DNA of 64,000 nucleotides from Paenibacillus allorhizosphaerae (GCF_910594985.1 NZ_CAJVCE010000004.1:297923-361922), one strand, 5' to 3'. Counted from the stretch's first letter, positions 51,808 to 61,382 are shown. Notes: generated from the letters alone by a model not told the origin. Numbers and translations are program-made.

Positions 51808-51850
51808 AAAATTCTCCGTATCCAAAATTATTCGATACGGAGAATCGTTT
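51808..51850 (-). terminator. Intrinsic terminator of pheST
   Basis: Minus strand: ATTCTCCGTATC, loop, GATACGGAGAAT then TTTTTTT, 43 bases after the pheT stop and upstream of zapA. Confidence 0.85.
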
Positions 51851-51892
51851 TTCCTGCTCGTAAAGCTAATGTTTTGTCGAAGCTTTTCCAGT

Positions 51893-54334
51893 TTATTTCC
51901 TCAGTTCAGCCCCAAACGTCGTTTCAAGATCTGCCACGACGCGAGCATGAAGCTCGCTGACTTCCTCGTCCGTTAACGTACGTTCCGGCGTCCGGTATAC
52001 AAGCGAGATCGCAACGCTTTTCTTATCTGCCCCAAGACGCTCGCCTGTATAAATATCGAACACCTGAATAGACTCGAGCAGCGGCCCTGCGGTTTCCTTG
52101 GCTTTGGCCGTCAAATCGCCGACAGCCACGTCGATGCCGGCTACGAGTGCCATATCGCGGCTGATCGCCGGGTAGCGCGGCAGCGGCTGGTAAGTAAACG
52201 ACTCCTTCGCCAGCGCCGAGAGCGCGTCAAATTCGACTTCAAGCACATACGTATCGGAAAGGTCTTTCTTCTGCTGCAGCTCCGGATGAAGCTGCCCGAT
52301 CGTTCCGATCACCTTGCGCGCGCCGTTCTGCTCCACTTCGATGTCCGCTGTGCGGCCCGGGTGGAATCCGTCCGGCTGGGATTTCACATACCGGAGACTC
52401 TCGATGCCGAGATAGCTGACCAACCCTTCGAACACGCCTTTCAAATCATAAAAATCGACATTGCCCGGCTTGCCCGACCAGTGCAGCTCGCTGCGTTTGC
52501 CCGTCATGAGCATCCCAAGCAGCAATTTCTCCTGCGGCAAACCGCTCAGCGTCTCTTCCCCGGTGATAAATACGCGGCCCAATTCAAACAAAGCGACATC
52601 ATCCGTATTCCGGTTGCGGTTATACGATGCCGCCTCGATCAAATGCGGGATCAAGCTTGTACGCAGCGTGCTGCGATCCTCGCTCATCGGCATGGCGAGC
52701 GCAACCGGCTTCGCATCGCGGTAAGCACCGGCATAGTCGCGAATTTGCTCCGGATGGGTAAACGAATACGTGATCGCTTCGTGCAACCCGCTGTTCGTAA
52801 GCAAAGTGCGGGCGATGCGGCGTATTTGCTGCTCCTTCGTGAGCGCCCCCGGCGTCGTGACAACATTCATCAGCGTCGTCGGAATGTTGTCATAGCCGTT
52901 CAACCGGGCAACTTCCTCGATCAGATCGACAGCGCGGGTTATATCTCCGCGTCGGCTTGGCACGTGCACAAGCAGTGCGTCCTGCCCCAAAGTCTCAAGC
53001 GGGAAATTCAATCGCTCGAATATCGCCGTCACCTGGTCCGCCGTCAAGCTTGTTCCCAAATAACGGTTAATGCGGTCGACCGTTATTTCGATCTTCACCG
53101 GCTTATGCTCCGCTGCCACCGCCTCAACAATGCCGGACGCCACTTTGCCGCCGGCCAGCTCCGCCATCAAAGCGGCAGCACGGTCCAGCGCCGGAATCAC
53201 CGCCTCCGGGTTCACTTCCTTCTCGAACCGAAGCGACGCTTCGGAGCGAAGTCCGAGTTGGCGGGACGTTTTGCGGACCGTTCCGCCGTCAAACTTGGCG
53301 GACTCCAGCAAAATCCGCGTCGTACCGTCCGTCACCTCCGAGTTCAAACCGCCCATAACGCCGGCAAGCGCTACAGGTTTGACGCCATCGGTAATGAGCA
53401 GCATATGAGGCTCGAGCGTGCGTTCCGTTCCGTCGAGCGTCACGAGTTTCTCGCCTTCGCGGGCAAGCCGGACGTCGATATGCCCGTTTGTCAACTGGTC
53501 AGCGTCAAACGCATGAAGCGGCTGGCCGTACTCGAGCATCACATAGTTGGTGATGTCAACGATATTGTTGATCGGCCGTACGCCTGCCGCCATAAGGCGG
53601 TTTTGCATCCAAAGCGGAGACGGCCCGATGCTTACGCCTTCGATCAGACGGGCCGCATAGTGGGAGCACTGCTCCTTTGCACTGATTTCGACGGAAATGC
53701 GGTCCGCTGCTTTTACCGTATCGTTCTCGCCTTGTTCGCGCTCCGGCTGCTTCACGCCGCGCCCTAGAATCGCGCCGATTTCGTACGCTGCGCCCAGCAT
53801 GCTCAAGCTGTCCGAACGGTTCGGTGTCAGGTCGAGTTCCATGACCTCGTCATTGATGGCGAGCACATCCAGAATGCTGTCGCCGACTGTCGTGTTTTCC
53901 GGCAAGACGAGAATGCCTTCCTGTATTTCCTTCGGCAGCAGTTTGTCGTTCAAGCCGAGTTCCTTCGCCGAGCAGATCATGCCTTGCGATTCAACGCCGC
54001 GCAGCTTCGCCCGCTTGATCACGAGACCGTCCGGCAGCTTTGCGCCAACGAGCGCCACAGGCACCTTTTGACCAGCCGCCACATTTTTCGCTCCGCAGAC
54101 GATTTGCAGATCTTCGCCTTGACCCGCGTCGACAATACAAACACTGAGTTTGTCGGCATCCGGATGCTTCTCGCGCGATTTGACGAAACCGACGACCACC
54201 TTCTCTACGCCTTTGTTGCGGTTTTCCACGAAATCGACTTCAATGCCGCTGCGAGTGAGCTTCTCCGCCAACTCCGACGCCGTAAACCCGCTCACGTCCA
54301 CATACTGCGACAACCATTGATAAGATACTTTCAT
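51893..54334 (-). CDS. pheT: Phenylalanyl-tRNA synthetase beta subunit
   Basis: The 813-residue product has the N-terminal tRNA-binding EMAP-like domain (VVVGFVKSREKHPDADKLSVCIVD, about residues 45-70), the B3/B4 editing domain, B5 (VKIEITVDRINRYLGTSLTADQV near residue 410), and a C-terminal ferredoxin-fold anticodon-binding domain (YPAISRDMALVAGIDVAVGDL). It edits mischarged Tyr-tRNA. GAGGAG precedes ATG 54334. It lies 197 bases after pheS, unusually far for this operon, with a degenerate tandem repeat in the gap. Confidence 0.97.
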   Translation of the reverse strand: MKVSYQWLSQYVDVSGFTASELAEKLTRSGIEVDFVENRNKGVEKVVVGFVKSREKHPDADKLSVCIVDAGQGEDLQIVCGAKNVAAGQKVPVALVGAKLPDGLVIKRAKLRGVESQGMICSAKELGLNDKLLPKEIQEGILVLPENTTVGDSILDVLAINDEVMELDLTPNRSDSLSMLGAAYEIGAILGRGVKQPEREQGENDTVKAADRISVEISAKEQCSHYAARLIEGVSIGPSPLWMQNRLMAAGVRPINNIVDITNYVMLEYGQPLHAFDADQLTNGHIDVRLAREGEKLVTLDGTERTLEPHMLLITDGVKPVALAGVMGGLNSEVTDGTTRILLESAKFDGGTVRKTSRQLGLRSEASLRFEKEVNPEAVIPALDRAAALMAELAGGKVASGIVEAVAAEHKPVKIEITVDRINRYLGTSLTADQVTAIFERLNFPLETLGQDALLVHVPSRRGDITRAVDLIEEVARLNGYDNIPTTLMNVVTTPGALTKEQQIRRIARTLLTNSGLHEAITYSFTHPEQIRDYAGAYRDAKPVALAMPMSEDRSTLRTSLIPHLIEAASYNRNRNTDDVALFELGRVFITGEETLSGLPQEKLLLGMLMTGKRSELHWSGKPGNVDFYDLKGVFEGLVSYLGIESLRYVKSQPDGFHPGRTADIEVEQNGARKVIGTIGQLHPELQQKKDLSDTYVLEVEFDALSALAKESFTYQPLPRYPAISRDMALVAGIDVAVGDLTAKAKETAGPLLESIQVFDIYTGERLGADKKSVAISLVYRTPERTLTDEEVSELHARVVADLETTFGAELRK

Positions 54335-54388
54335 CGCTATTTCACGCTCCTCTCTTTTAACGATAAAGAAAGCTTACACCCACGGCCT

Positions 54389-54518
54389 AGCCGGACACTT
54401 TTCTTTATCACAAGAAACCTTCATTTAATCACAGTCGATCTTCCTTCAAGCGGAGCCGAACGCTTCCTTTATCACAAGAAAACTTGCCTTTGAATCGCGG
54501 TCGCTCATCTTGAATGAC
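54389..54518. repeat. Degenerate tandem repeat in the pheS-pheT gap
   Basis: Two units start at 54389 and 54454 (period 65). Shared core CTTTATCACAAGAAA, preceded by AGCCGGACAC or AGCCGAACGC and followed by AATC and GGTCG-like bases. Noncoding in the operon direction. Confidence 0.65.
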
Positions 54519-54531
54519 TTCGATGTTTTCT

Positions 54532-55566
54532 TTACAAATGAACAAACTGCTTCAAGAACCGCAGATCGTTCGTATAGAAATGACGAATGTCTTCAATGTC
54601 GTATTTCAGCATCGCAACCCGCTCCACGCCAAGGCCGAATGCAAATCCGCTGTATTCTTCCGGATCGTAACCGGCCATCTCCAGCACACGTGGATGCACC
54701 ATGCCCGAACCCAATATTTCAAGCCACCCTGTATGCTTGCACACCCGGCAGCCATGACCGCTGCACATTGCACAGGTTACATCGACCTCCGCGCTTGGTT
54801 CGGTGAACGGGAAGAAGCTCGGACGCATCCGAATTTGCGTCTGCTTACCGAACAGCTCCTGCACGAACTGCAGCAGCGTCCCTTTCAGGTCGCTCATGCG
54901 AATGCCGCGGTCGATGACAAGCCCTTCAATCTGCGTGAACATGTGGGAATGCGTCGCATCGTCGTCATCGCGGCGGTATACGCGGCCCGGGCAAATGATT
55001 TTGACCGGCACATGTCCTTTCATTTTTTCCATCGTGCGCACTTGCACCGGGGAGGTGTGCGTCCGCATCAAAATCTCGTCCGTAATGTAGAACGAGTCCT
55101 GCATGTCGCGCGCCGGATGGTTTTTCGGCAAGTTGAGCGCTTCGAAGTTGTAGTAATCCTGCTCAACCTCCGGACCCTCGGCGACCGTGTAGCCCATCCC
55201 GATGAAAATATCTTCAATCTCCTGGATCACCTTGCTGATCGGATGAATCGCACCGCGGCCAACCGGGCGACCGGGCAGCGTTACGTCAATCGTCTCCGCT
55301 GCGAGCCGAGCGTTCGTCTCCGCTTTCGTATACTCAGCCTGCTTCGCTTCGAGCACTTCCTCGATCGCGGCGCGCACGTCGTTGGCCACCTGACCGATCA
55401 CCGGACGCTCTTCCGCGCTTAATGCGCCCATGCCGCGCAAAATTTCGGTCAGCGGCCCCTTTTTACCCAAATACTTGATTCTGAATTCGTTTAGCTGCTG
55501 CTGATTCTCTACTTGCCCGAGCTCCTGCAGCGCCTCTTCTTTTAAAGCAAGCAACCGTTCCTTCAT
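54532..55566 (-). CDS. pheS: Phenylalanyl-tRNA synthetase alpha subunit
   Basis: The 344-residue product equals the length of the B. subtilis PheS. It has the N-terminal coiled coil ([15 protein letters not shown]), [24 protein letters not shown], and class II motifs 2 and 3: [24 protein letters not shown] and [22 protein letters not shown]. It activates phenylalanine and charges tRNA-Phe together with PheT. ATG 55566 matches the family start; GGAGG is 12 bases upstream. A T-box leader lies ahead. Confidence 0.97.
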   Translation of the reverse strand: MKERLLALKEEALQELGQVENQQQLNEFRIKYLGKKGPLTEILRGMGALSAEERPVIGQVANDVRAAIEEVLEAKQAEYTKAETNARLAAETIDVTLPGRPVGRGAIHPISKVIQEIEDIFIGMGYTVAEGPEVEQDYYNFEALNLPKNHPARDMQDSFYITDEILMRTHTSPVQVRTMEKMKGHVPVKIICPGRVYRRDDDDATHSHMFTQIEGLVIDRGIRMSDLKGTLLQFVQELFGKQTQIRMRPSFFPFTEPSAEVDVTCAMCSGHGCRVCKHTGWLEILGSGMVHPRVLEMAGYDPEEYSGFAFGLGVERVAMLKYDIEDIRHFYTNDLRFLKQFVHL

Positions 55567-55617
55567 GGTCTCATGCACCCTCCTTAAATTCGTTATGCCG
55601 TTTGGTTCGCCGAACAC

Positions 55618-55970
55618 AAAAAAGGCCCCTTCATCCCATCTGCTGTCAACTGACTCTGCTTCGCATGAGTAACAGTTGCAACGTAGTTGACAACTGACTC
55701 TGTTTCACATGAGTAGCAGTTGCAACGTAAGGGACGAAAAAGCCGTGGTACCACCCTTGTTAGAAGACGGACGGAATGTCCGCTTCTCACTTCATTCCAA
55801 CATAACGGTTCGTAAACGACCGGTTCCTCCTACTTGCCGCGCAGCTATCGGCTACCGGTTTCAAAGGACTGCTCGGGAGCGAACTTCGGCAGCCTGATTC
55901 TACGGGGACGCTCTCAATCTTCGGCGTTCCCTCCCTGTGAAGAAGCACTGCTTACTTTTCTCCGTCAAAG
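55618..55970 (-). promoter_or_regulatory. T-box leader of pheST
   Basis: Minus strand, 5' to 3': AGTA motif near 55948-55956, stem I with GAAGTTC (55881-55887) placing UUC, a Phe codon, as specifier, the T-box AAGGGTGGTACCACGG (55743-55758), and a terminator using GTCCCTT and AAGGGGCC followed by TTTTTT (55618-55623). Uncharged tRNA-Phe would stabilise the antiterminator. The terminator loop contains the duplicated hairpin described separately. Confidence 0.93.
55644..55731. repeat. 44-bp tandem duplication of a hairpin in the T-box terminator loop
   Basis: Units at 55644-55687 and 55688-55731 agree at about 38 of 44 positions. Each contains CAACTG-ACTC, a short loop and GAGT-..-CAGTTG, so each folds on its own. 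Confidence 0.85.
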
Positions 55971-55982
55971 CATTTTGGCTTT

Positions 55983-56673
55983 ATGGATTTAACAAGTATT
56001 ATATGCAAACGCAAGGGCAGATGCAAGGGCGGTTTATCGGGTTTTCCGCCTAAAGCATTGTGGACGCTTGCCGGAATCAATATTTTACCGCTTACGCCAT
56101 TAGGCGTAAGTCAAGCCGGACGGCTCGGCGAAGCACTGCGGGACGTGCACTTCGACGTCATCTACACAAGCTCCAGCGGAAGCGCTCGACAGACGGCGGA
56201 ACTGGTGCGCGGGCTTCAATCGGCCGACATTATCGCTTGTGATGAGCTACAGGAAATCGATATGGGCCAGGGAAGGCTGTATTCAGGAGGAAATAAAGGT
56301 GAGTGAGCCCGGGCGATTTGAACGATTTTGGAATGAACCCGACTTGTTCGACGGCGGCACCGGGGAGAGCTTCCATGATGTCAAGCGGCGAGCGCTTGCT
56401 TGTTTGAACGATGTTGTTGACACCTCTCAAGGGAAGATGATATTGGTTGCTACACATAGCGCCACCTTAAAGCTGCTGATGGCTCACTTTGAAGGCCGGC
56501 CCTTGCGGGATATTTGGAATCCTCCGTTTTTGCGGCCGCCAGCTTATGCAAAGTCGTGCTTCGAGACGGACGGCCCGACATTATTTTGTATGGGGATATT
56601 CGTCATTATGGGTGACTCTACAGTAAATAGATTCATGAGAGTAGAGATGACAAAAACCCGCCCTATAGTATAG
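55983..56673 (+). pseudogene. Decayed histidine phosphatase (phosphoglycerate mutase-like)
   Basis: Parts of a histidine phosphatase are spread over frames. The catalytic N-terminal R-H-G segment is missing. One frame gives VSQAGRLGEALRDVHFDVIYTSSSGSARQTAELV and EIDMGQ before stopping at 56306; the next frame resumes with GCIQEEIKVSEPGRFERFWNEPDLFDGGTGESFHDV and VATHSATLKLLMAHFEGRPLRD. Near 56010-56050 a third frame keeps a GRFIGFS-like remnant of the LTxLG lead-in. Without the RHG motif and with a frameshift it is inactive. The family includes CobC (alpha-ribazole phosphatase), but phosphoglycerate mutase-like enzymes are equally possible. Confidence 0.75.
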
Positions 56674-56691
56674 ACGTAGGCCGGGTTTGTC
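56649..56691. terminator. Intrinsic terminator between the pseudogene and the alpha-mannosidase gene
   Basis: AAACCCG, loop, CGGGTTT with T-rich flank on the minus strand (TTTTTG). It lies about 100 bases after the mannosidase stop. Confidence 0.6.
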
Positions 56692-56785
56692 ATAAATTAC
56701 AACTCTATAAGTACAGCTTCAATGATAAACTTGGATTCACCATTTAACTTGATCAGAGCCTTGCTTGGAAAAACGGTTTGATCGA

Positions 56786-59700
56786 TCATTTCCCCATATA
56801 CACTAAGAACGTCTTAATCTCATAGGGTTTGATGAAAAATATGACATCATCGCCATCATTCGCTTCTCCAATCGGCCGCTCCATCAGGTCTGTCTCCTGC
56901 CAACCCGCGATGACGGCATCGCTCGTGAGCCGAACTTCCCCGCGGTTGCCTGCGAACTCGTGCAGGCGGACGATGATGGCATCATGGTCCTCCGCTTTTT
57001 TGACAGCATCGATCATCACGTGGCCTGCCGCGGTTTCCGACAGACGAAGCAGCGACATGGACGGCTGCTGTGGGGCGCCTGCTGCGGCGGTCAGTGGATT
57101 ATTCAGCGACCAAGCGGCCTGCACCGTCCCGGCTTCGTGCCAATCGCCGGCATGCGGATACAGCGCATACGTAAATTCGTGCAGCCCTTGATCCGCACGC
57201 GGATCGGGTACCATGGCTGATTTGATCAATGACAGGCGCATGACGTTTCCTTTCACATCGTAACCGTATTTGCAGTCGTTGAGCAGGCTGACGCCATAGT
57301 TTCGCTCCGACAAATCCGCCCACTGGTGGCCAACCGTTTCGAATCTTGCATAGTCCCAGCTCGTGTTCCAGTGGGTCGGACGCTTGACGTTGCCGAACTG
57401 GATGTCGTATGTCGCTTCCGTGGCGCGAATGTCTACAGGGAATGCGACTTTCAGCAGCTTCCGCTGCTCACGCCAGTCGACGCGCGTATCAAAATCGATG
57501 CGCCGGTTGCCCGAGTAAACGATCATCCGCTGCACGACCGCAGAGCTGCCGTACTTCCACTCAAACCGCACGACGGCGCGGAGCGGCCCGTTTTCTTCGA
57601 TGACAAGCTGCTGCAGGTCGGTGATTGAGCGCATTTTTTCCGTGTAAAAAATATCGATGTCCCATGCCTCATGGCGTCCTTTCGGCTTATCCTCGAACAC
57701 CTGCAATTCGTTACCGCATGCGCCGGCCGATAAAACCTCTCGCGCATGCTCCTTATCGTAAATCCGGGTCAAGCGGCCGGAAGTCTCCCACTCGATGGCA
57801 TAAAATGGAGTTTCCATGCCGTGATTCGACGTTTGAAATGGAGCGGATACAGGCTGCTCGGTACGGCCCGATGCTGCTTCCGGAAGAAATCGAATGGATG
57901 TATATCCCATCGGGGACACCCGATTCATGCGAACCAGCCAATCGTGCTCCAAACGCTGCGCCGCAAGCGGCTGCCCGTCGGCATCGAGCCATATCCCGTC
58001 TTTCTCCAACTCGCCGGAGACGGAAACGGCAACCAGATCGTCGCGCTCCCAGGAGGCACTGTTGAAGACCGTCATCGCCGTTGCCTCTTTATCCATTAAG
58101 GCTTCTTCCGCACGTTCCCGAGCCGCATAGGCAATGCCAAACGCTTCCGCATACTCTTGACGGCTGTCCTCGTACACTTCGCTGATCGAAGAGCCGGGGA
58201 TAATGTCATGGAACTGGTTGCGCAATATGATTTTCCAACCTTCGTACAGCTCTTTTTGCGGGTAAGCTTCCCAACAAGAGCGAAGTACGCTACTCAAGAC
58301 GCCGAGCCACTCGGTTTCACGGTACAGCAGCTCCAGCTTCCGATTAGCCCGTTTGTTATAGGCCTGGCTCGTGTACGTTCCCCGATGAAGCTCCAGGTAC
58401 AGCTCCCCGTCCCATGTATGCACATAGCGGTCCGTCGAAGCGATCTGCTCCTGCAGCCGGTCAAAGTATTCGTCCGCCCGCCCCGTCGTGACATTCGGCA
58501 AGCCCGGCAGCCGGTCAAGACGTCGGCGCATTTCCAGCATCGGACGGTTGACGCCGCCCCCTCCGTCTCCATAACCATATGACAGCAGCAGCTCGCGATT
58601 CAGCTCTTTGTCGCGGTAAGCATCCCATATCCCCTGCACGGATTTCGGGGTAATGCTGCCGTTGTATGTATAATAAAACGCGCCCTCGCTGCTCCCGTTA
58701 TCCGGAGTCGTGATGAAATGCGTCAGCACTTCGGTCCCGTCGATTCCCTTCCAATGGAATGTATCATGCGGCATGCGATTGTATTGGTTCCAGCTGATTT
58801 TCGTCGTCATGAACATGTCGATACCGGATTTTTTCAAAATTTGCGGCAGCGCCCAGCTGTAACCGAATACGTCCGGCAGCCACAAATACCGGCACTCTAC
58901 CCCAAACTGCTCGCGGAAAAAGCGGGTGCCGTACAAAAGCTGCCGCACGAGCGATTCGCCCGACGTTAGGTTGCAGTCGGCTTCAAGCCACATGGCGCCC
59001 CCCGCTTCCCAGCGGCCTTCCTTCACGCGCGCTTGAATTTGCTCATAGATCGCCGGATAATCCGATTGCAAATAATCGTACAGCTGAGGCTGCGTTTGCA
59101 AAAATACGTAGTCCGGGTAAAGCTCCATCAGTCGCAGCACCGTGGAAAACGAACGAGCCGCTTTCTCCCGCGTATGCTTTAACCTCCACAGCCAGGCGAC
59201 GTCGATATGCGTGTGGCCGATGCACTGCACGGTGACCGGATGATGCTTCGGCATGGCATCAAGCTGCTCTTGCAGCACGTTTTGGGCGGCGTATAACGAT
59301 TCGTAAAAAGCGCCCGAGCCCGGTACGGACCAGTCGATTCGCAGAAACGCCCGGTCGAGCGCAGACAGCAGCTCATGATGCTCCGGGCGGTTCTCGCCCA
59401 GCAATTGAACGGTTTGCAGCACTGCGAGACTCGTATAATACAAGTCGTCGACCGCTTCATCCAGCCAGCCGACCTTGGCCATGCGGATTTCGTTCTCGAT
59501 CGGCGCCGCCTTGCCGTAGCCGTTCAGTCCCGACCATAAACGCACATGAAATTGCAGCTTTCGACCGGCAGCGTCAGGCGGCAGAAATACCTCCTCGTGA
59601 TTGCTGTCGACCCCTTGGTACGGCTCGCTGTTCAAAAACAGCAGCGCTTCGAATCCGCTGTTACCTCCGCCGCCGGTACGTCCGAAATCGAACCGGCCGA

Positions 59701-59950
59701 CGATTTTCTTACCCTGCCAAGCGGCAGGAACTTCGAATTCATACGCGAGCCAAACGTACAGATCCCGGCCTTTATATCGGTCTCCGAGCACGACGGGATC
59801 CCACTTCCCGTTCTCCGGCGGCGGATATGACCCTATCTCTCCCGCCAGGTCCTCCTGCTTGCGCAGACCGGATACGGAACGCTCCTCCCGATAGCGGAAT
59901 CCCGCCAATTCATTGATCCGGGCGGCAAGCTTTTCTTTGGTCCAAAACAT
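56786..59950 (-). CDS. Alpha-mannosidase, glycoside hydrolase family 38
   Basis: The 1054-residue product has an N-terminal beta-rich domain, then the GH38 catalytic domain with HTHIDVAWLWRLKHTREK near residue 246 (zinc ligands) and WLPDVFGYSWALPQILKK near 358, whose Asp is the expected nucleophile. The C-terminal part contains the helical and beta-sandwich domains. No signal peptide, so it acts in the cytosol on imported oligosaccharides. ATG 59950 has GGGGAGG 9 bases upstream. A LacI-type regulator gene lies upstream, and both share a palindromic operator. Confidence 0.95.
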   Translation of the reverse strand: MFWTKEKLAARINELAGFRYREERSVSGLRKQEDLAGEIGSYPPPENGKWDPVVLGDRYKGRDLYVWLAYEFEVPAAWQGKKIVGRFDFGRTGGGGNSGFEALLFLNSEPYQGVDSNHEEVFLPPDAAGRKLQFHVRLWSGLNGYGKAAPIENEIRMAKVGWLDEAVDDLYYTSLAVLQTVQLLGENRPEHHELLSALDRAFLRIDWSVPGSGAFYESLYAAQNVLQEQLDAMPKHHPVTVQCIGHTHIDVAWLWRLKHTREKAARSFSTVLRLMELYPDYVFLQTQPQLYDYLQSDYPAIYEQIQARVKEGRWEAGGAMWLEADCNLTSGESLVRQLLYGTRFFREQFGVECRYLWLPDVFGYSWALPQILKKSGIDMFMTTKISWNQYNRMPHDTFHWKGIDGTEVLTHFITTPDNGSSEGAFYYTYNGSITPKSVQGIWDAYRDKELNRELLLSYGYGDGGGGVNRPMLEMRRRLDRLPGLPNVTTGRADEYFDRLQEQIASTDRYVHTWDGELYLELHRGTYTSQAYNKRANRKLELLYRETEWLGVLSSVLRSCWEAYPQKELYEGWKIILRNQFHDIIPGSSISEVYEDSRQEYAEAFGIAYAARERAEEALMDKEATAMTVFNSASWERDDLVAVSVSGELEKDGIWLDADGQPLAAQRLEHDWLVRMNRVSPMGYTSIRFLPEAASGRTEQPVSAPFQTSNHGMETPFYAIEWETSGRLTRIYDKEHAREVLSAGACGNELQVFEDKPKGRHEAWDIDIFYTEKMRSITDLQQLVIEENGPLRAVVRFEWKYGSSAVVQRMIVYSGNRRIDFDTRVDWREQRKLLKVAFPVDIRATEATYDIQFGNVKRPTHWNTSWDYARFETVGHQWADLSERNYGVSLLNDCKYGYDVKGNVMRLSLIKSAMVPDPRADQGLHEFTYALYPHAGDWHEAGTVQAAWSLNNPLTAAAGAPQQPSMSLLRLSETAAGHVMIDAVKKAEDHDAIIVRLHEFAGNRGEVRLTSDAVIAGWQETDLMERPIGEANDGDDVIFFIKPYEIKTFLVYMGK

Positions 59951-59969
59951 AAGTTTTATCCTCCCCTGA

Positions 59970-59985
59970 TATAACACGTGTTATA
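59970..59985. promoter_or_regulatory. LacI-type operator at the alpha-mannosidase promoter
   Basis: TATAACACGTGTTATA, a perfect 16-bp palindrome with central CG typical of LacI-family sites. Its core ATAACACGTGTTAT recurs at 61217-61230. Confidence 0.88.
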
Positions 59986-60009
59986 AATGCTTAAATTTTT
60001 ATTATTCAA
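59980..60009 (-). promoter_or_regulatory. Alpha-mannosidase promoter
   Basis: Minus strand: TTGAAT (60004-60009), 18 bases, TATAAC (59980-59985). The -10 box is part of the operator palindrome, so repressor binding would block RNA polymerase. Confidence 0.65.
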
Positions 60010-60172
60010 GTGCGTCGAGGCAAACCGCCCCGCTCTCTTTTTCAATCCGAATCAGGCAGTTACCTCCACATTCCCGCCGGAATCGGCGGTTCGGCAATAT
60101 GTATCGGTCTAGCTTCTATGCACTTTTGTGAGGAGAACGTTTAAAATGGCCTTCCGCGATGGCATAATGCGC

Positions 60173-61195
60173 TTACATGCTTTCTCTTCGCATCAGCTTC
60201 GCCGGCAGCCATATACGCTCGGTATCAACTAGGTTTCTTGTCCCTTCGATATATTCGATGATCCGCCGACCGGCTGCTTCCCCCATCTCCGCGTAAGGAA
60301 CTTCAACGGCGCTCAAGGAAGGAACCAACCCTTCGTTCAACTGCTCCGTATTATCCGCAGCCATTACATATACATCCTTGCCGATGTACAGCTTCAGCTC
60401 ATAAGCCGCGCGATACACCGCCACCGAAGCTCGGGACCAGTTCGTAATCATGCTCACCGGATGCGCTTCATGCCGCAAAAGGTCGAGCCACCATGCCCGG
60501 TCTTGAGGCCATTCCTTCCACTGTCTTCGTATGAGGCGGGGTTCAAGTCCCCTTGCCTCCATCCATTCGTTATAGGCTTGCACACGATGACGGTCTCCCC
60601 AATTGGGCGCATACTCCGCCCGGTTATATATTTCAACATACGCCGGCGGAAGGCCGGTACGGGCCCAGGCGTAGTCGAGCGCCATGCGAATGCTTTCGGC
60701 ATAATCCATCTGAACCGACGCAATCTCGACGCTTTCCGGGTACCCTTCGACGGAAACATACGGAATGCCGAGCCGCAGCACTTCCCGCTTCCATTCCTCA
60801 TCGCCATATCCTGTCGTATCCTTCGTTACGATCCCGTCGATCCGGCGCTGCTGAAACAGTTCAAATAGGCGGTCCCGGCTACCTACACCGGCCCCGGCGC
60901 TGCATAGCAGCACGTAAAACCCGCGTTCGCCGCATACCTTTTGCAGACCCTGCAGCATTTGCGCGAAGAACCGGTTTTGCAAATTGCCGTAAGCGGCGAT
61001 GCATTGGCTGCGCCCGGTCCGCATCCCTTTCGCATGGACGTCGACGGCGTAGCCCAGCTCCTCGATCGCTTTCAGCACCGCCCGCCGTTTCTCTTCACTT
61101 ACCCCAATCCCCGGGGTGTGATTCAAAACGGCAGACACGACGCTGCGGGAAACTCCCGCCTTTTTGGCAACATCAAAACTGGTTACACGCTTCAT
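60173..61195 (-). CDS. LacI family transcriptional regulator
   Basis: The 340-residue product has the LacI helix-turn-helix and hinge at the N-terminus (KRVTSFDVAKKAGVSRSVVSAVLNHTPGIGVSEEKRRAVLKAIEELGY) and a periplasmic-binding-like sensor domain. ATG 61195 follows AGAGG by 7 bases; ATG 61198 is equally possible. The two matching palindromes at its own promoter and at the mannosidase promoter suggest it represses both. The inducer is probably a mannose-containing sugar; this is inference from the neighbour. Confidence 0.93.
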   Translation of the reverse strand: MKRVTSFDVAKKAGVSRSVVSAVLNHTPGIGVSEEKRRAVLKAIEELGYAVDVHAKGMRTGRSQCIAAYGNLQNRFFAQMLQGLQKVCGERGFYVLLCSAGAGVGSRDRLFELFQQRRIDGIVTKDTTGYGDEEWKREVLRLGIPYVSVEGYPESVEIASVQMDYAESIRMALDYAWARTGLPPAYVEIYNRAEYAPNWGDRHRVQAYNEWMEARGLEPRLIRRQWKEWPQDRAWWLDLLRHEAHPVSMITNWSRASVAVYRAAYELKLYIGKDVYVMAADNTEQLNEGLVPSLSAVEVPYAEMGEAAGRRIIEYIEGTRNLVDTERIWLPAKLMRRESM

Positions 61196-61213
61196 CATAA
61201 CACCTCTAGCACA

Positions 61214-61242
61214 ACCATAACACGTGTTATAAAACAGGTCAA
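61214..61242 (-). promoter_or_regulatory. Promoter of the LacI-type gene
   Basis: Minus strand: TTGACC (61237-61242), 17 bases, TATGGT (61214-61219). The operator palindrome fills most of the spacer. Confidence 0.75.
61217..61230. promoter_or_regulatory. LacI-type operator at the regulator's own promoter
   Basis: ATAACACGTGTTAT, a perfect 14-bp palindrome identical to the core of the site at 59970-59985; implies autoregulation. Confidence 0.88.
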
Positions 61243-61318
61243 TCTGATTATTGGATCTTTTTCTCATCCACGAACACGTCGGCAATGTTACACGGCATTA
61301 AAATGCTTCTGACAAGCT

Positions 61319-61347
61319 TTGACAATCAAGTTTGCAACAAGTAAGTT
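61319..61347 (+). promoter_or_regulatory. Sigma-A type promoter of the AraC gene
   Basis: TTGACA (61319-61324), 17 bases, TAAGTT (61342-61347), 36 bases before the GTG at 61383. Confidence 0.6.
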
Positions 61348-61382
61348 AAAGGTAGGACAGCGCTTACACCGGGAGGTGCGAC

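Noticed and set aside
55644..55731. Possible CRISPR-like repeat
   Set aside because: Only two adjacent copies with no spacer; they fold as hairpins in an RNA leader.
60146..60232. Short plus-strand frame with a GAGGAG site, 28 codons
   Set aside because: It runs into the end of the convergent LacI gene, encodes a nondescript peptide, and its ribosome site could be chance.
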